Shown in pieces: positions 7,952 through 16,386 of a stretch of DNA of 26,868 nt (positions within the stretch are counted from its first letter, which is position 1; the number at the start of each line of letters is the position of its first letter). The stretch covers positions 1 through 26,868 of the forward strand of contig JAEYPG010000707.1 of assembly GCA_023410975.1 (NCBI GenBank). The letters run 5' to 3'. The notes under the pieces were generated by a model. The model was not told the origin of the DNA. It did not search any database and worked only from the letters and a program-made list of their open reading frames with translations. The stretch is from Pseudomonadota bacterium. Its GTDB lineage: Bacteria; Pseudomonadota; Gammaproteobacteria; Burkholderiales; Burkholderiaceae_C. Both the position numbers and the translations under genes were made by a program.

Positions 7952-9321
7952 AACCAATAGCACAGCTCCTGCGGCGGCTGCCGCTTTTTAATAGTCGTAG
8001 GGCCGTGCAGCTCGCTCTATCAGGCCGGGCACCACAGGTAAAACGCACGGCAGTTCACGATCTTGGAATGGGTTGGGCTGGAAATACAGTTAACACCGTA
8101 ATTTTCAGACATCATGGCGTGATAAGTGATGGCGAATTTCAGTTTACAGCTTTCTATGTAGACCAGTGCACTCTGCGTCTCGTGCAGCGAAATCTGACGA
8201 CGGAGCAATTGGATTTCTACGACCTGCATGGTCAATACAATCTGCGCGATGCGCATAACAGCATCAGCCTGGGCATGGACCGGGACGGGTATTTGCATAT
8301 CTCGTACGACCATCACGGCAGCCAACTTCGCTATCGCAGATCGCTACAGCCCAGAAGTATTCATGGGCTGAGCGATGAACTGCCAATGACGGGAGCCCAC
8401 GAGGAAAGGGTAACGTATCCCTGCTTTATCACTCCTCAAGCGGATCGGGACAACTCACCGTTGATGTTGCTTTACCGGGATGGCTGCTGGAACAAGGGTA
8501 CGGCACGGCTGAAGGTCTATGACGAAGCTCAACGTACTTGGAGTGACCGGCCGGACGCCATCCTCTCAGGCGCTGAGCAACGGCCATGGACCAGCAACCC
8601 TTATTGGAACCATCCGGTACGTGGAACAGACGGCTCACTGCACCTTTCGTTTGTCTGGCGTACCGACTCCCTGGGCCAGGAAGCACGCATTAACAATATC
8701 AACGTCTGTTACGCCAAATCGCTGGATGAAGGACGTACGTGGCTAACGTCGCGGGACCGTTTCTATCGTCTGCCGATCACGCAGGTGAATGTGGAAACCG
8801 TACACGCCGTATCGCCTGGAAGTAATCTGATAAACCAAACCAGCATGGCGTTGGACAGCCGTAATCGCCCACACATTGTGTTTTACGCAGATGACGCCGA
8901 TGGTATTCCTCAATATCAGCACATTCGCTTCGACGGCAAGCAATGGGTGCACCAAGTAATTTCTGCCCGCACCGAAACATTTTCATTGCAGGGAGGGGGT
9001 ACGCTTCAGCTGCCTATCAGTCGCCCGGAAGTATTGGTCGACAGCAAAGACAATGCATGGGTCATATACCGTGGTGATATGACGGGGAACCGGATGTCGG
9101 TAACCAAGTTGTCGGCGCCCAACTATGAGTTCGATTCACGCAAAACAGCGGTGCTGTGGAGCGAAGATCTTGCGCATGCCGAGCCCATCATCGACCGGTT
9201 GCGGTGGCAACGCCAGCAGGTATTGACAATATTCCTGCAGCACAACCGACAGCCCAACGGAGATGGCGAGTGCGAAGCTTTCAGTGCACCAGCCACCCTG
9301 CTTGACATTCAGCTTTCCTGA
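7948..9321 (+). CDS. BNR-repeat beta-propeller protein (BNR_4-like, possible polysaccharide-lyase relative)
   Basis: A 457-residue protein without a signal peptide or membrane segment. Propeller-blade repeats are visible: GYLHISYDHHG-x-x-LRYRRS (about 110-132), GSLHLSFVWRTD followed by NINVCYAKS, RPHIVFYADD and NAWVIYRGDMTG. An Asp-box SLDEGRTW occupies residues 258-265. The pattern matches the BNR_4 group, which as I recall includes PL24/PL25-type uronate lyases as well as uncharacterised members. The lyase assignment is inference; it could be a sugar-binding or scaffold protein. Its place among glycosyltransferase genes and the missing export signal are unusual for a secreted lyase. It overlaps the upstream gene by 4 bp (ATGA). 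Confidence 0.75.
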   Translation: MKPIAQLLRRLPLFNSRRAVQLALSGRAPQVKRTAVHDLGMGWAGNTVNTVIFRHHGVISDGEFQFTAFYVDQCTLRLVQRNLTTEQLDFYDLHGQYNLRDAHNSISLGMDRDGYLHISYDHHGSQLRYRRSLQPRSIHGLSDELPMTGAHEERVTYPCFITPQADRDNSPLMLLYRDGCWNKGTARLKVYDEAQRTWSDRPDAILSGAEQRPWTSNPYWNHPVRGTDGSLHLSFVWRTDSLGQEARINNINVCYAKSLDEGRTWLTSRDRFYRLPITQVNVETVHAVSPGSNLINQTSMALDSRNRPHIVFYADDADGIPQYQHIRFDGKQWVHQVISARTETFSLQGGGTLQLPISRPEVLVDSKDNAWVIYRGDMTGNRMSVTKLSAPNYEFDSRKTAVLWSEDLAHAEPIIDRLRWQRQQVLTIFLQHNRQPNGDGECEAFSAPATLLDIQLS

Positions 9322-9342
9322 TCATCTTCTGTCTGTCACAAT

Positions 9343-12300
9343 ATGAAATACCACCAGACGTCGTACCTTGCGGCTGGAAACCGCGCTTTCCGTGAAGGCC
9401 AATTTGACATCGCGATTCGAAGCTACGTCAAAGCGGTAAAGGCGTTGCCTGCTTTGGAAGGAATCATTGGGTTAAACATTAACATGGCCAGCCGCCGATA
9501 TAGGGCGTGGCGTCAGGAAAGCCAGCGGTTGAAGGTGGCCGTCTGTGGCTGGGAATTTTCCCACAATGCAGCGGGACGCGTGTATTCGCTGGCTAAGATG
9601 TACGAAAGCTTTGCCGATGTCACGATGGTCGGCACCGTGTTTCCTGGCTACGGCAACGGTATCTGGGAGCCCTTGCAGGGAACGAACATTCCTATCGACT
9701 CATTTCAGGTGGACGAGGGAGCCGAATTCCTAGACAAGGCCGTGGAGCTTGTTCTTGCCCACCCGTGTGATCTGGTACACCTTTCCAAGCCAAGGGCGCC
9801 GAACATCCTTATCGGTATTCTTTTCAGACTGCTGTGGGAAGCACGAGTCATTCTGGACATTGACGATGACGAAATTGCTTTCGTTGACCCGAACGAGACT
9901 ACAGACAGCCGGCCGAATGACTCACTACCGCCCTTGACACACTTGGACGGTACAACGTGGACACGATTGGCCGCAGCAATGGTTGGCCTTTTCGATGACG
10001 TCACTGTGCCGAACCCCGCACTTCAGAAGCGCTTCGGTGGGCATGTGATTCGGCATGCGCGTGATGGCTCTGGTGCATTGGAGGCATCGAAGCATCGTGG
10101 CGTGATTCGCAAGAAACTGGGAATTTCCGCTCAGGACAAAGTGGTATTGTTTTTCGGTACACCCCGGCAGCACAAGGGGCTGATCGAGACAGCGAACGCT
10201 TTACAGAAGCTGCGCCGCGACGACGTGCTGTTCTGTGTAATCGGCTTGCCCCGCGAGGAGGAGCTAATGTCTCGCCTCAAGGAGATCAAAGGGGTACGTT
10301 TCAAATTCCTGCCCAACCAGCCTATTGAAAAAGCTCACGAATTTGCTGTTGTTGGTGATATTTGTGTGCTGCTGCAGGATTCTGAATCTCGTGCCGCCAA
10401 AATGCAGACACCTGCCAAACTTTCCGATGCATTGGCCGCGGGTCTGGTCGTCCTTGCATCCGATACGCCGGGGCTTATGGACGTGCATGCCTCGGGAGCC
10501 GTGATCAAGGTTGGCCGCGAAACGCTCGCTATGGAGCTTGAACGTGTCTTGAATGATTCGGTGCATGCTCAGAAGACGGCAACACTTGGACGGGAACTTT
10601 TTCATTCGACGTTTTCATATGCAGCCAACATGCCGACTCTTCGGGCCTTGGCCCGACATACAACGGCAGCTGAAACTGCAAGTGTAGAAAAACGGCTTTC
10701 GGCGTGTCCTCTAACAGCTTTGATGCCTCTGGCCCAGCTGCTGCTGTCGGAGAAATCGCAGTTCGAGAACCGAGAGAAGAAAGATTATCCGCCTGCCGTA
10801 CCGGCTGTTCGCAGTACGCCACAACCCAATGCGGCGAAAATGGAGGCTACAACCACTGTACAGCGGAAGCTGCCCCTTACAGCTTTGGTTATTACCTGGG
10901 ACGTGGGCCACAATCCACTGGGACGGTCCTACATGCTGGCCGAGACGCTGGACCGGGTGATTCGCAATGTTGTCATCGCTGGATTCCAGTTTCCTCGCTA
11001 TGGAGATGACATCTGGGAGCCGGTGCGCAATTCCAAGTTGCCGGTTATTGGATTGCCGGGAAAAAACTTTCCAGAATTTCTCGATAGTGTCAATGAACTG
11101 GCGCAGCGCATCAAGCCCGATGTGGTGATTGCGTGCAAGCCACGTCTGCCGTCGGTGCTGCTGGGCTTGAAGCTGAAGGCGAATTGGAATTGTCCCTTGA
11201 TTATTGACGTGGATGATCATGAGTTGTCATTCTTTAATAACCGTACGCCTATTGATCTGCAAGAGTTTGAATCCTATCTGGCTGGGAGCAATACCGCTGC
11301 TCTTGCAGAGCCGTACTCGGAGCTTTGGACACGGCTGACGCAGTCGCTGTGCAAGCTGGGCGACGAAATAATCGTATCCAACATCGCCCTGCATCGCGAA
11401 TTCGGCGGCACCATCGTGCCGCATGTGCGCGATGAAAAGGTATTTGATCCGGCGCTGCACGATCGTTTGGTATCGAGACAGCGTTATGGCGTTAGCCCGC
11501 AAGCAAAGGTTGTTTTGTTCTTTGGTACACCGCGCATTCACAAGGGCATTGATACGCTGGCGCGGGCAGTCGGTGGAATGGTTGATGAAAACTACCGGCT
11601 GGTTGTGGTTGGGACCTCCACTGACCGCAGTGTGACGGCCAAGCTCGATTCAATGGCACCTGGCCGGATCATTTATCTGCCCAACCAAGCGTTCAGCGAT
11701 ATTCCGTCGATTATGGCTATGGCCGATGTGGTTTGCCTACCACAAGACGAGAAGCACCCGATCTCTCAATACCAATTGCCTGCCAAAGCCATTGATGCGG
11801 TTGGCATGGGAATCCCTTTATTGACTACCCGCACCCCGCCACTAATGCAGTTGATTCAGGACGGCGTAGCTATAGGTGTAGATGGCGACGAGGTTGCCGC
11901 AGCCATCGAACGGCTCTTGTCGGCGCCACAGAACACAGCTAAGTGGAAAGAGCAGACGCGAGACAAGTTCCTGGGTCGCTACAGCTATGCGGCGGCTGCT
12001 CAACAGTTGCGCGACCTCGTACAGCGTGCCGTTGGGCGGCGAAATCGACCCAGTATTCAAAGCGAAGTACAGCGGCTTGAAAAACTCATTATTAAGGCTA
12101 GTGGCAACTACAAGCAGGAGTCGAAATCCGCTACTGGCCAGAGCGGTACCGACATTGTCCTGTTTTGGAAGCAGAACGACACATGTATTTACGGGCGGCG
12201 CCATGACATGGTGATCAAATATCTTGCATCGCGTGACGATGTACGAAAGGTTGTCGTCTTTGATGCGCCATTGTCTGAGTTTGACCTCATTAAACGTCGT

Positions 12301-13347
12301 GAGGCCACAAATGGGCTGACACAGGATCGGTTTGTATATACGCGAGCCTATGAAAAGGCTCTTGGTAAGCTCAATACTGAGAAAATAAAATACAATGTAT
12401 TTATTCATCCACCTGGCAAGTATTCGGATGTCAGTCGTGATGAAGTCGTGGGGCGCATGTTTGGCGATTACGCAACGTATGTGAATGAAGTGCTGCAACG
12501 CGAATGCGTCGAGCCGTCTCGAGCCGTATTCTGGTTGTACCCGAAAAATGACTTTGGGCCTCGCTTGGTGGAGCACTTTAAACCAGCTAAAACCGTCGTT
12601 GATGTGGTTGATGATCACCGGGCTTGGCCAGGTATTTCTGACGATGAGAAGAATCGGTTGACGCAGCACTACCGTGAGACGCTAACGTTGGCGGATATGG
12701 CATTCGTCAACTGCGAGCCCGTGCGCGAATCGATGAATGGCTTCCATCCTAATATTAGGGTGGTGCCTAATGGGTGTGATCTCAATCCGCCCGCAATCCA
12801 ACCCAACGGCTGCACGGATTTCGAACAATTCCGTGCTTGGAAAGGGAAAACCATAGGTTTCGTTGGAAATCTAGAGGCAAAAATAGACGTCTCCTTGCTT
12901 GAGAAGGTGGCGCAGCGCTACAGCGACAGTCAACTCGTGCTCCTTGGATCTACCCATGCCAATCCAGCGGTCAAGCGTCTGGCAAATTTGAGTAATGTCC
13001 GCATGCCTGGCGTCGTGCCGTATGAACAGATTGGTGCATGGCTATCAAAATTCGATGTGGCCTTGATTCCACATTTGGATATGGAGATGACGAGGAGCAT
13101 GAATCCCCTGAAGCTCTATGTGTATTTGGTGGCTGGTGTGCCTGTCGTTTCTACTGATGTTTTCAACGTCGCTACGGACAGCAGTGCGGTCCGTGTTGCA
13201 AAGAGCCACGACGACTTCCTTGACAAGATCGGCGAATGCTTGCAAAGCGGGCGTCTTGGTGATGCAGACGTCAAGAATTATGTCGCTGCCAACAGCTGGG
13301 CGGCTCGCTTCAAGATACATATCGACGAATTGCTGGATTTGCCATAA
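9343..13347 (+). CDS. Giant tandem glycosyltransferase with three GT-B/GT4-like units
   Basis: A 1334-residue soluble protein. Residues 1-45 resemble a TPR helix pair (SYLAAGNRAFREGQFDIAIR). Unit 1 (about 62-430) and unit 2 (about 509-885) are clearly duplicated: GTPRQHKG at 272-279 matches GTPRIHKG at 728-735, and each has an acidic DIDDDE or DVDDHE stretch, LPNQ, and TPAKLSDALAAG or LPAKAIDAVGMG. Unit 3 (about 935-1334) is more diverged, with VVDVVDDHRAW, RVVPNGCD, GFVGNLEAKIDV and NPLKLYVYLVAGVPVVST. These are GT-B fold, GT4-type features. The usual E-x7-E pair is not intact: the Glu expected in the final helix is Asp in units 1 and 2 and Val in unit 3. It probably adds several sugars in sequence, or some units are structural. 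It is in the same orientation as, and 21 bp from, the upstream gene; the ribosome-binding site is weak. Confidence 0.88.
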   Translation: MKYHQTSYLAAGNRAFREGQFDIAIRSYVKAVKALPALEGIIGLNINMASRRYRAWRQESQRLKVAVCGWEFSHNAAGRVYSLAKMYESFADVTMVGTVFPGYGNGIWEPLQGTNIPIDSFQVDEGAEFLDKAVELVLAHPCDLVHLSKPRAPNILIGILFRLLWEARVILDIDDDEIAFVDPNETTDSRPNDSLPPLTHLDGTTWTRLAAAMVGLFDDVTVPNPALQKRFGGHVIRHARDGSGALEASKHRGVIRKKLGISAQDKVVLFFGTPRQHKGLIETANALQKLRRDDVLFCVIGLPREEELMSRLKEIKGVRFKFLPNQPIEKAHEFAVVGDICVLLQDSESRAAKMQTPAKLSDALAAGLVVLASDTPGLMDVHASGAVIKVGRETLAMELERVLNDSVHAQKTATLGRELFHSTFSYAANMPTLRALARHTTAAETASVEKRLSACPLTALMPLAQLLLSEKSQFENREKKDYPPAVPAVRSTPQPNAAKMEATTTVQRKLPLTALVITWDVGHNPLGRSYMLAETLDRVIRNVVIAGFQFPRYGDDIWEPVRNSKLPVIGLPGKNFPEFLDSVNELAQRIKPDVVIACKPRLPSVLLGLKLKANWNCPLIIDVDDHELSFFNNRTPIDLQEFESYLAGSNTAALAEPYSELWTRLTQSLCKLGDEIIVSNIALHREFGGTIVPHVRDEKVFDPALHDRLVSRQRYGVSPQAKVVLFFGTPRIHKGIDTLARAVGGMVDENYRLVVVGTSTDRSVTAKLDSMAPGRIIYLPNQAFSDIPSIMAMADVVCLPQDEKHPISQYQLPAKAIDAVGMGIPLLTTRTPPLMQLIQDGVAIGVDGDEVAAAIERLLSAPQNTAKWKEQTRDKFLGRYSYAAAAQQLRDLVQRAVGRRNRPSIQSEVQRLEKLIIKASGNYKQESKSATGQSGTDIVLFWKQNDTCIYGRRHDMVIKYLASRDDVRKVVVFDAPLSEFDLIKRREATNGLTQDRFVYTRAYEKALGKLNTEKIKYNVFIHPPGKYSDVSRDEVVGRMFGDYATYVNEVLQRECVEPSRAVFWLYPKNDFGPRLVEHFKPAKTVVDVVDDHRAWPGISDDEKNRLTQHYRETLTLADMAFVNCEPVRESMNGFHPNIRVVPNGCDLNPPAIQPNGCTDFEQFRAWKGKTIGFVGNLEAKIDVSLLEKVAQRYSDSQLVLLGSTHANPAVKRLANLSNVRMPGVVPYEQIGAWLSKFDVALIPHLDMEMTRSMNPLKLYVYLVAGVPVVSTDVFNVATDSSAVRVAKSHDDFLDKIGECLQSGRLGDADVKNYVAANSWAARFKIHIDELLDLP

Positions 13348-13372
13348 TGTGGTGGCATTCAGATCATTCGTG

Positions 13373-14548
13373 ATGAAATTCTCATTCTATGGGCTTGCAA
13401 AAGTCTCAGCACGAGGTCGTGGCTGGTTGCTTGCGACCTTTTTCGGAATATCCTGTGTAGCGGCGCATGCCCATGGACTCGGAAAATTGATTCGTGATGT
13501 GGATGCCCTGCAGCACAGGTGCATGGTTGCATCGCAAGAATCCTATGATTTGCAAACCCTTGATGAAATATTTCCGGTCGTCATCTGGGAGACGCCTGGG
13601 CGCAACTTTGGCTCGCAACAACTGTTCAGGCCGCTGCGCACCATAGGGCAGCCGTTGGCAGCACTGGGGACAAACTGTCTAGGTGGCGACGTAAGGAGTT
13701 GTGGCCTCTTTTCTAATTGGGTCGAGAAACTTGCACGCAATGACTCGCTCAGGTTTGATCGAGATAAACACAGGATATCCAGTGTATCGATGGTAACGGG
13801 CACGCTGTCAGGCAATCTGGTACTGCGTCCGATTGCACTTTACTCCGGCCTATTGTTGGATTGGGGGTTGATATCGTTCAAGAATGAGTCGGCTGTTTTT
13901 GAATGGATGAAGCGGCGTGTGCATGACTATGAGCATGCACCACGGGTAGACCGGACACGCCAAGCTCAAAACTTGGTGCTAAATTCGGCTGTTACTCAAT
14001 TGACGGTCGGTATAGCGACCAGTGACAAAGGTCTTGCCGCGAGGGGGGGCGAGGTCTATAAGACTTATATTGATACCATGCGCGTGGACGGCAGCTTTCC
14101 TCAGGAAACTCGGCGGGGAGTGTCAGCATTGAAGTACAGCAATATGGCGATTGCGGAGCTGGTGCTGACGGCGGAACTGGGTTCAACGATAGGTATGGAT
14201 CTATATGGGTACCGCGGAGTGAATGGGGGCATTGATGAGGCTATTTCTTTCCTGTTAGCGGCGATTGAGGATGAGCATTTGATAAAGAGATATGCGGCCG
14301 AGAATTTTGCGCCAACAGACCGTGGTCAGTTCGATGAAGGGCAAGCTATGGGATTCCTTCGTGACGGGCTTGGGTGGGTTGTCCCATATGCGGTTCGCTT
14401 TCCTGGTTCAAATAATGCGCTAAAAATAAGAGAGATTGTAAATAAAAGGCGCTTGCCGGTTTCTGTGTACTTTGATGAAAACGTTGGTGCTTATGGGTGG
14501 TGTATTTGGGGTTCCGGCCGCATTGCTCCATTGTGGGGTGGGAAATAA
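13373..14548 (+). CDS. Exported alginate-lyase-fold (PL5-like) protein lacking the catalytic His
   Basis: 391 residues from ATG 13373; the frame is open back to 13118, but that part overlaps the previous gene. The signal peptide is residues 1-33 (basic stretch ending RGRG, then a WLLATFFGISCVAA core) with cleavage near AHA|HG. The helical mature protein contains DGSFPQETRRGVSALKYSN (239-257), which resembles the catalytic Arg/Tyr segment of PL5 AlgL (QGFLPNEL...RALAYHNY). In a gap-free comparison with remembered AlgL, where catalytic His and Tyr are 54 residues apart, Tyr255 and Arg248 match but the His position is Leu201 after Asn200. It may be an inactive, binding or altered lyase of a uronate-containing glycan in the periplasm. 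It lies between two glycosyltransferase genes, 25 bp from the upstream stop. The fold call is moderate and the activity unknown. Confidence 0.72.
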   Translation: MKFSFYGLAKVSARGRGWLLATFFGISCVAAHAHGLGKLIRDVDALQHRCMVASQESYDLQTLDEIFPVVIWETPGRNFGSQQLFRPLRTIGQPLAALGTNCLGGDVRSCGLFSNWVEKLARNDSLRFDRDKHRISSVSMVTGTLSGNLVLRPIALYSGLLLDWGLISFKNESAVFEWMKRRVHDYEHAPRVDRTRQAQNLVLNSAVTQLTVGIATSDKGLAARGGEVYKTYIDTMRVDGSFPQETRRGVSALKYSNMAIAELVLTAELGSTIGMDLYGYRGVNGGIDEAISFLLAAIEDEHLIKRYAAENFAPTDRGQFDEGQAMGFLRDGLGWVVPYAVRFPGSNNALKIREIVNKRRLPVSVYFDENVGAYGWCIWGSGRIAPLWGGK

Positions 14549-14648
14549 ATTTTTATCGGCAGGGAAGTGGGTTTAGATAAATCGGCGCTCATGTGTTTTT
14601 AATTTGAGGGCATTGAATAATGGCCTGGATTCACGTAACGAAGTTACC

Positions 14649-14652
14649 GGAG
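14649..14652 (+). promoter_or_regulatory. Shine-Dalgarno site deciding the start of the exostosin-family gene
   Basis: GGAG at 14649-14652 sits 5 nt before ATG 14658. This favours 14658 over the in-frame TTG at 14604. Confidence 0.6.
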
Positions 14653-14657
14653 TAGGT

Positions 14658-15863
14658 ATGCAAACCGCCATGAACAGGTCGTACTGGCTGAATCGATTCA
14701 GTGTGGTGCAGGAAGGAGCGAATCATCTTCGTTTCAAAGATCGTTTGCGTCCAGACCATCGCACATTGCCACTGCGGTTGTTCACAGGTTTTGAAGGGCG
14801 TCGTCAAGAGATCGAACTATTGCGATTGGGTTTCATCGATCCAGTTATGCCCGCGGTGTTGCGGCCGTTGGCTGATGCACCACGTGAAGCCGAAGATACT
14901 TTGTTTTGGCAGTTTCCGTGTCGAACTGAGGCAGATGCTTGGCTGATCCATACCAGGCTCGAAGAGGCCCCGTACGACGGCCATGATGTACATGTGTACC
15001 TAGGGCTGCCCTGGGCTACTTGGATTGACCATCAGCGCAACGACTCAGCTCTGAGCCAAGCCAAACAGGAGATGAGGCTGCAGCGCGTACGTCTATCAGG
15101 CATCAGGCATGCACTTGCAGATGCCGGAGCGGCATTGCGAGTCCATACAGTTTGTCAACATGTCTACTGGCGCGATTTTCTGCCGCTGTGGCAGGAAATG
15201 GGTGTAACGGACTTATGGCTGTCACATGCGCCGCCGCGACGCGAACGGTCGTATGGTGGAATGAAGCTGCATCCGTGGCGGCTGTTTGCGGTCAATGTCG
15301 AGGATTCTGCTCGCAATGCCGGACTGCGTGCAGGCGTGGACCCGGCGTCGAAAGCGCTGCTGGCCTCCTTCGTTGGAGCACATGCCGATCACTACATTAC
15401 GATGGTCAGGCAGCAGTTGTTGACGCTGGCTGGCGAACCTGGCTTCCATATCGAGCTCACCAACAAGTGGCACTTCGAGGACGTGGTGTACCGTCACCAA
15501 GTGCATCACGCGCCGCTGCAGGAAAGTTACCGGATCGACGACGCTGTCGAGTCTTATAACCGTGTACTGTCAGACTCTGTTTTCTCGTTGTGCCCAGCCG
15601 GTGCGGGCCCGAATACCTTGCGCTTGTGGGAGTCTTTAGCCGTGGGTGCCGTGCCGGTACTTATCGGTCCGGCTCCAGAAATGCCGTGTGGTGGTACTCT
15701 AGAAAATATCGATTGGGACGGCATTGTGTTGCGTGTCACGGAGAAGGAGGTCGAAAATCTCCCCATGAAGTTGCGCAGCATGCGGTTGGAGGAGGTGCGA
15801 ATGCGCCAGCAGCGCGGCATGCAAGCCTACGCTGCAGTACGGCAACAGCGTTGCTTCAAGTAG
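14658..15863 (+). CDS. Exostosin-family glycosyltransferase (GT47-like)
   Basis: 401 residues, soluble. The C-terminal half carries the exostosin signature: SFVGAHADHYITMVR (from about 235), then LCPAGAGPNTLRLWESLAVG with Cys312 and Glu325, followed by AVPVLIG. This corresponds to the nucleotide-sugar-binding GT-B half of EXT proteins. The N-terminal ~110 residues (GRRQEIELLRLGFIDPVMP) are of no recognised family. Bacterial members occur in capsule, LPS and protein-glycan clusters; the donor sugar cannot be told from sequence. Start chosen for the GGAG site just upstream. It is 109 bp from the lyase-like gene and followed by a 523-bp gene-free stretch, so it probably closes the first glycan sub-operon. 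GC content is intermediate. Confidence 0.85.
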   Translation: MQTAMNRSYWLNRFSVVQEGANHLRFKDRLRPDHRTLPLRLFTGFEGRRQEIELLRLGFIDPVMPAVLRPLADAPREAEDTLFWQFPCRTEADAWLIHTRLEEAPYDGHDVHVYLGLPWATWIDHQRNDSALSQAKQEMRLQRVRLSGIRHALADAGAALRVHTVCQHVYWRDFLPLWQEMGVTDLWLSHAPPRRERSYGGMKLHPWRLFAVNVEDSARNAGLRAGVDPASKALLASFVGAHADHYITMVRQQLLTLAGEPGFHIELTNKWHFEDVVYRHQVHHAPLQESYRIDDAVESYNRVLSDSVFSLCPAGAGPNTLRLWESLAVGAVPVLIGPAPEMPCGGTLENIDWDGIVLRVTEKEVENLPMKLRSMRLEEVRMRQQRGMQAYAAVRQQRCFK

Positions 15864-16000
15864 TAAGCTGAGCCGCGAGTGTCATACGGTCCTCGCAACT
15901 TTCTGTGTTTACTTGCCGAAGTCGGCAGGGACACGGCTGTTCGTAAATTGGCAGAGACCGTGACGAAAGTGGTGGGGCAGGGCCGCTTGTATGGCTGCAG

Positions 16001-16019
16001 ACCGATCAATTTGGTCGGT
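16001..16019. repeat. 19-bp near-perfect palindrome, operator-like
   Basis: ACCGATCAA and TTGGTCGGT flank a single central T; eight of nine positions pair perfectly and the ninth is T-G. With a one-base centre it cannot form a good RNA loop, so a protein-binding dyad is more likely than a terminator. Confidence 0.45.
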
Positions 16020-16163
16020 AAACCTTGCACACTACGGGCGTCGTACTGCTCGCGCTTAAGCAGCGGCATACGTTCGCAGCTGTTCTGGATGTGGTACCTC
16101 TCTGACCCTGGATGCCGCATTTTTTGAGGTCAGACCGGTGTAGCTGTCATTTCACGTTGCCAA

Positions 16164-16211
16164 CGAAGCGAACCTTGTGTGCTTCGGATAGTCGGTCAAA
16201 GAAGTGACCGA
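16164..16211. repeat. Two consecutive hairpins in the gene-free region
   Basis: CGAAGC (16164-16169) pairs with GCTTCG (16181-16186) over an 11-nt loop. Five bases later TCGGTCA (16192-16198) pairs perfectly with TGACCGA (16205-16211) over a 6-nt loop. Neither has a U-tract. They could fold in an RNA leader or be binding sites. Confidence 0.45.
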
Positions 16212-16386
16212 GTGCAACTTCGCCACTGCCAAGTGCGACAGAGCTTTAAACAACATGAGTTGTCCCTCACTCCAGTGCGCTCCCTTGGAGCTAACAAAAC
16301 GCGTCCGCGATGCTGGCCTTCCCCGTCACGATACGCCCTGAGTCTGACTTGGTAGTCATTGCAGCTTCGATAAGAAGGAACGAAGA

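Larger units (their letters stand above)
15864..16386. other. 523-bp intergenic region with several palindromes, no supported gene
   Basis: No credible coding sequence was found. A plus-strand frame at 15879-16127 (82 codons) and an opposing 97-codon frame have no recognisable motif or good ribosome-binding site. Dyads seen: 16001-16019 (ACCGATCAATTTGGTCGGT, one mismatch), TCTGACC/GGTCAGA (16101-16107 with 16128-16134), CGAAGC/GCTTCG (16164-16169 with 16181-16186), TCGGTCA/TGACCGA (16192-16198 with 16205-16211), ACAAC/GTTGT (16250-16263) and GCTCC/GGAGC near 16278-16290. It may contain a promoter with operators, a small RNA, or remnants of a deleted gene or element. No clear -35/-10 pair was found. 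Confidence 0.6.

Noticed and set aside
13118..13372. Upstream extension of the lyase-like gene
   Set aside because: It overlaps the triple glycosyltransferase coding sequence, and the signal peptide begins at ATG 13373.
13373..14548. Evidence for a full alginate biosynthesis locus
   Set aside because: No alg8, alg44, algD or other alginate genes are present, and the lyase-like protein lacks the expected His.
15879..16127. 82-codon plus-strand frame in the gene-free stretch
   Set aside because: No recognised motif, no good ribosome-binding site, contains a strong palindrome and faces an equally long opposing frame.
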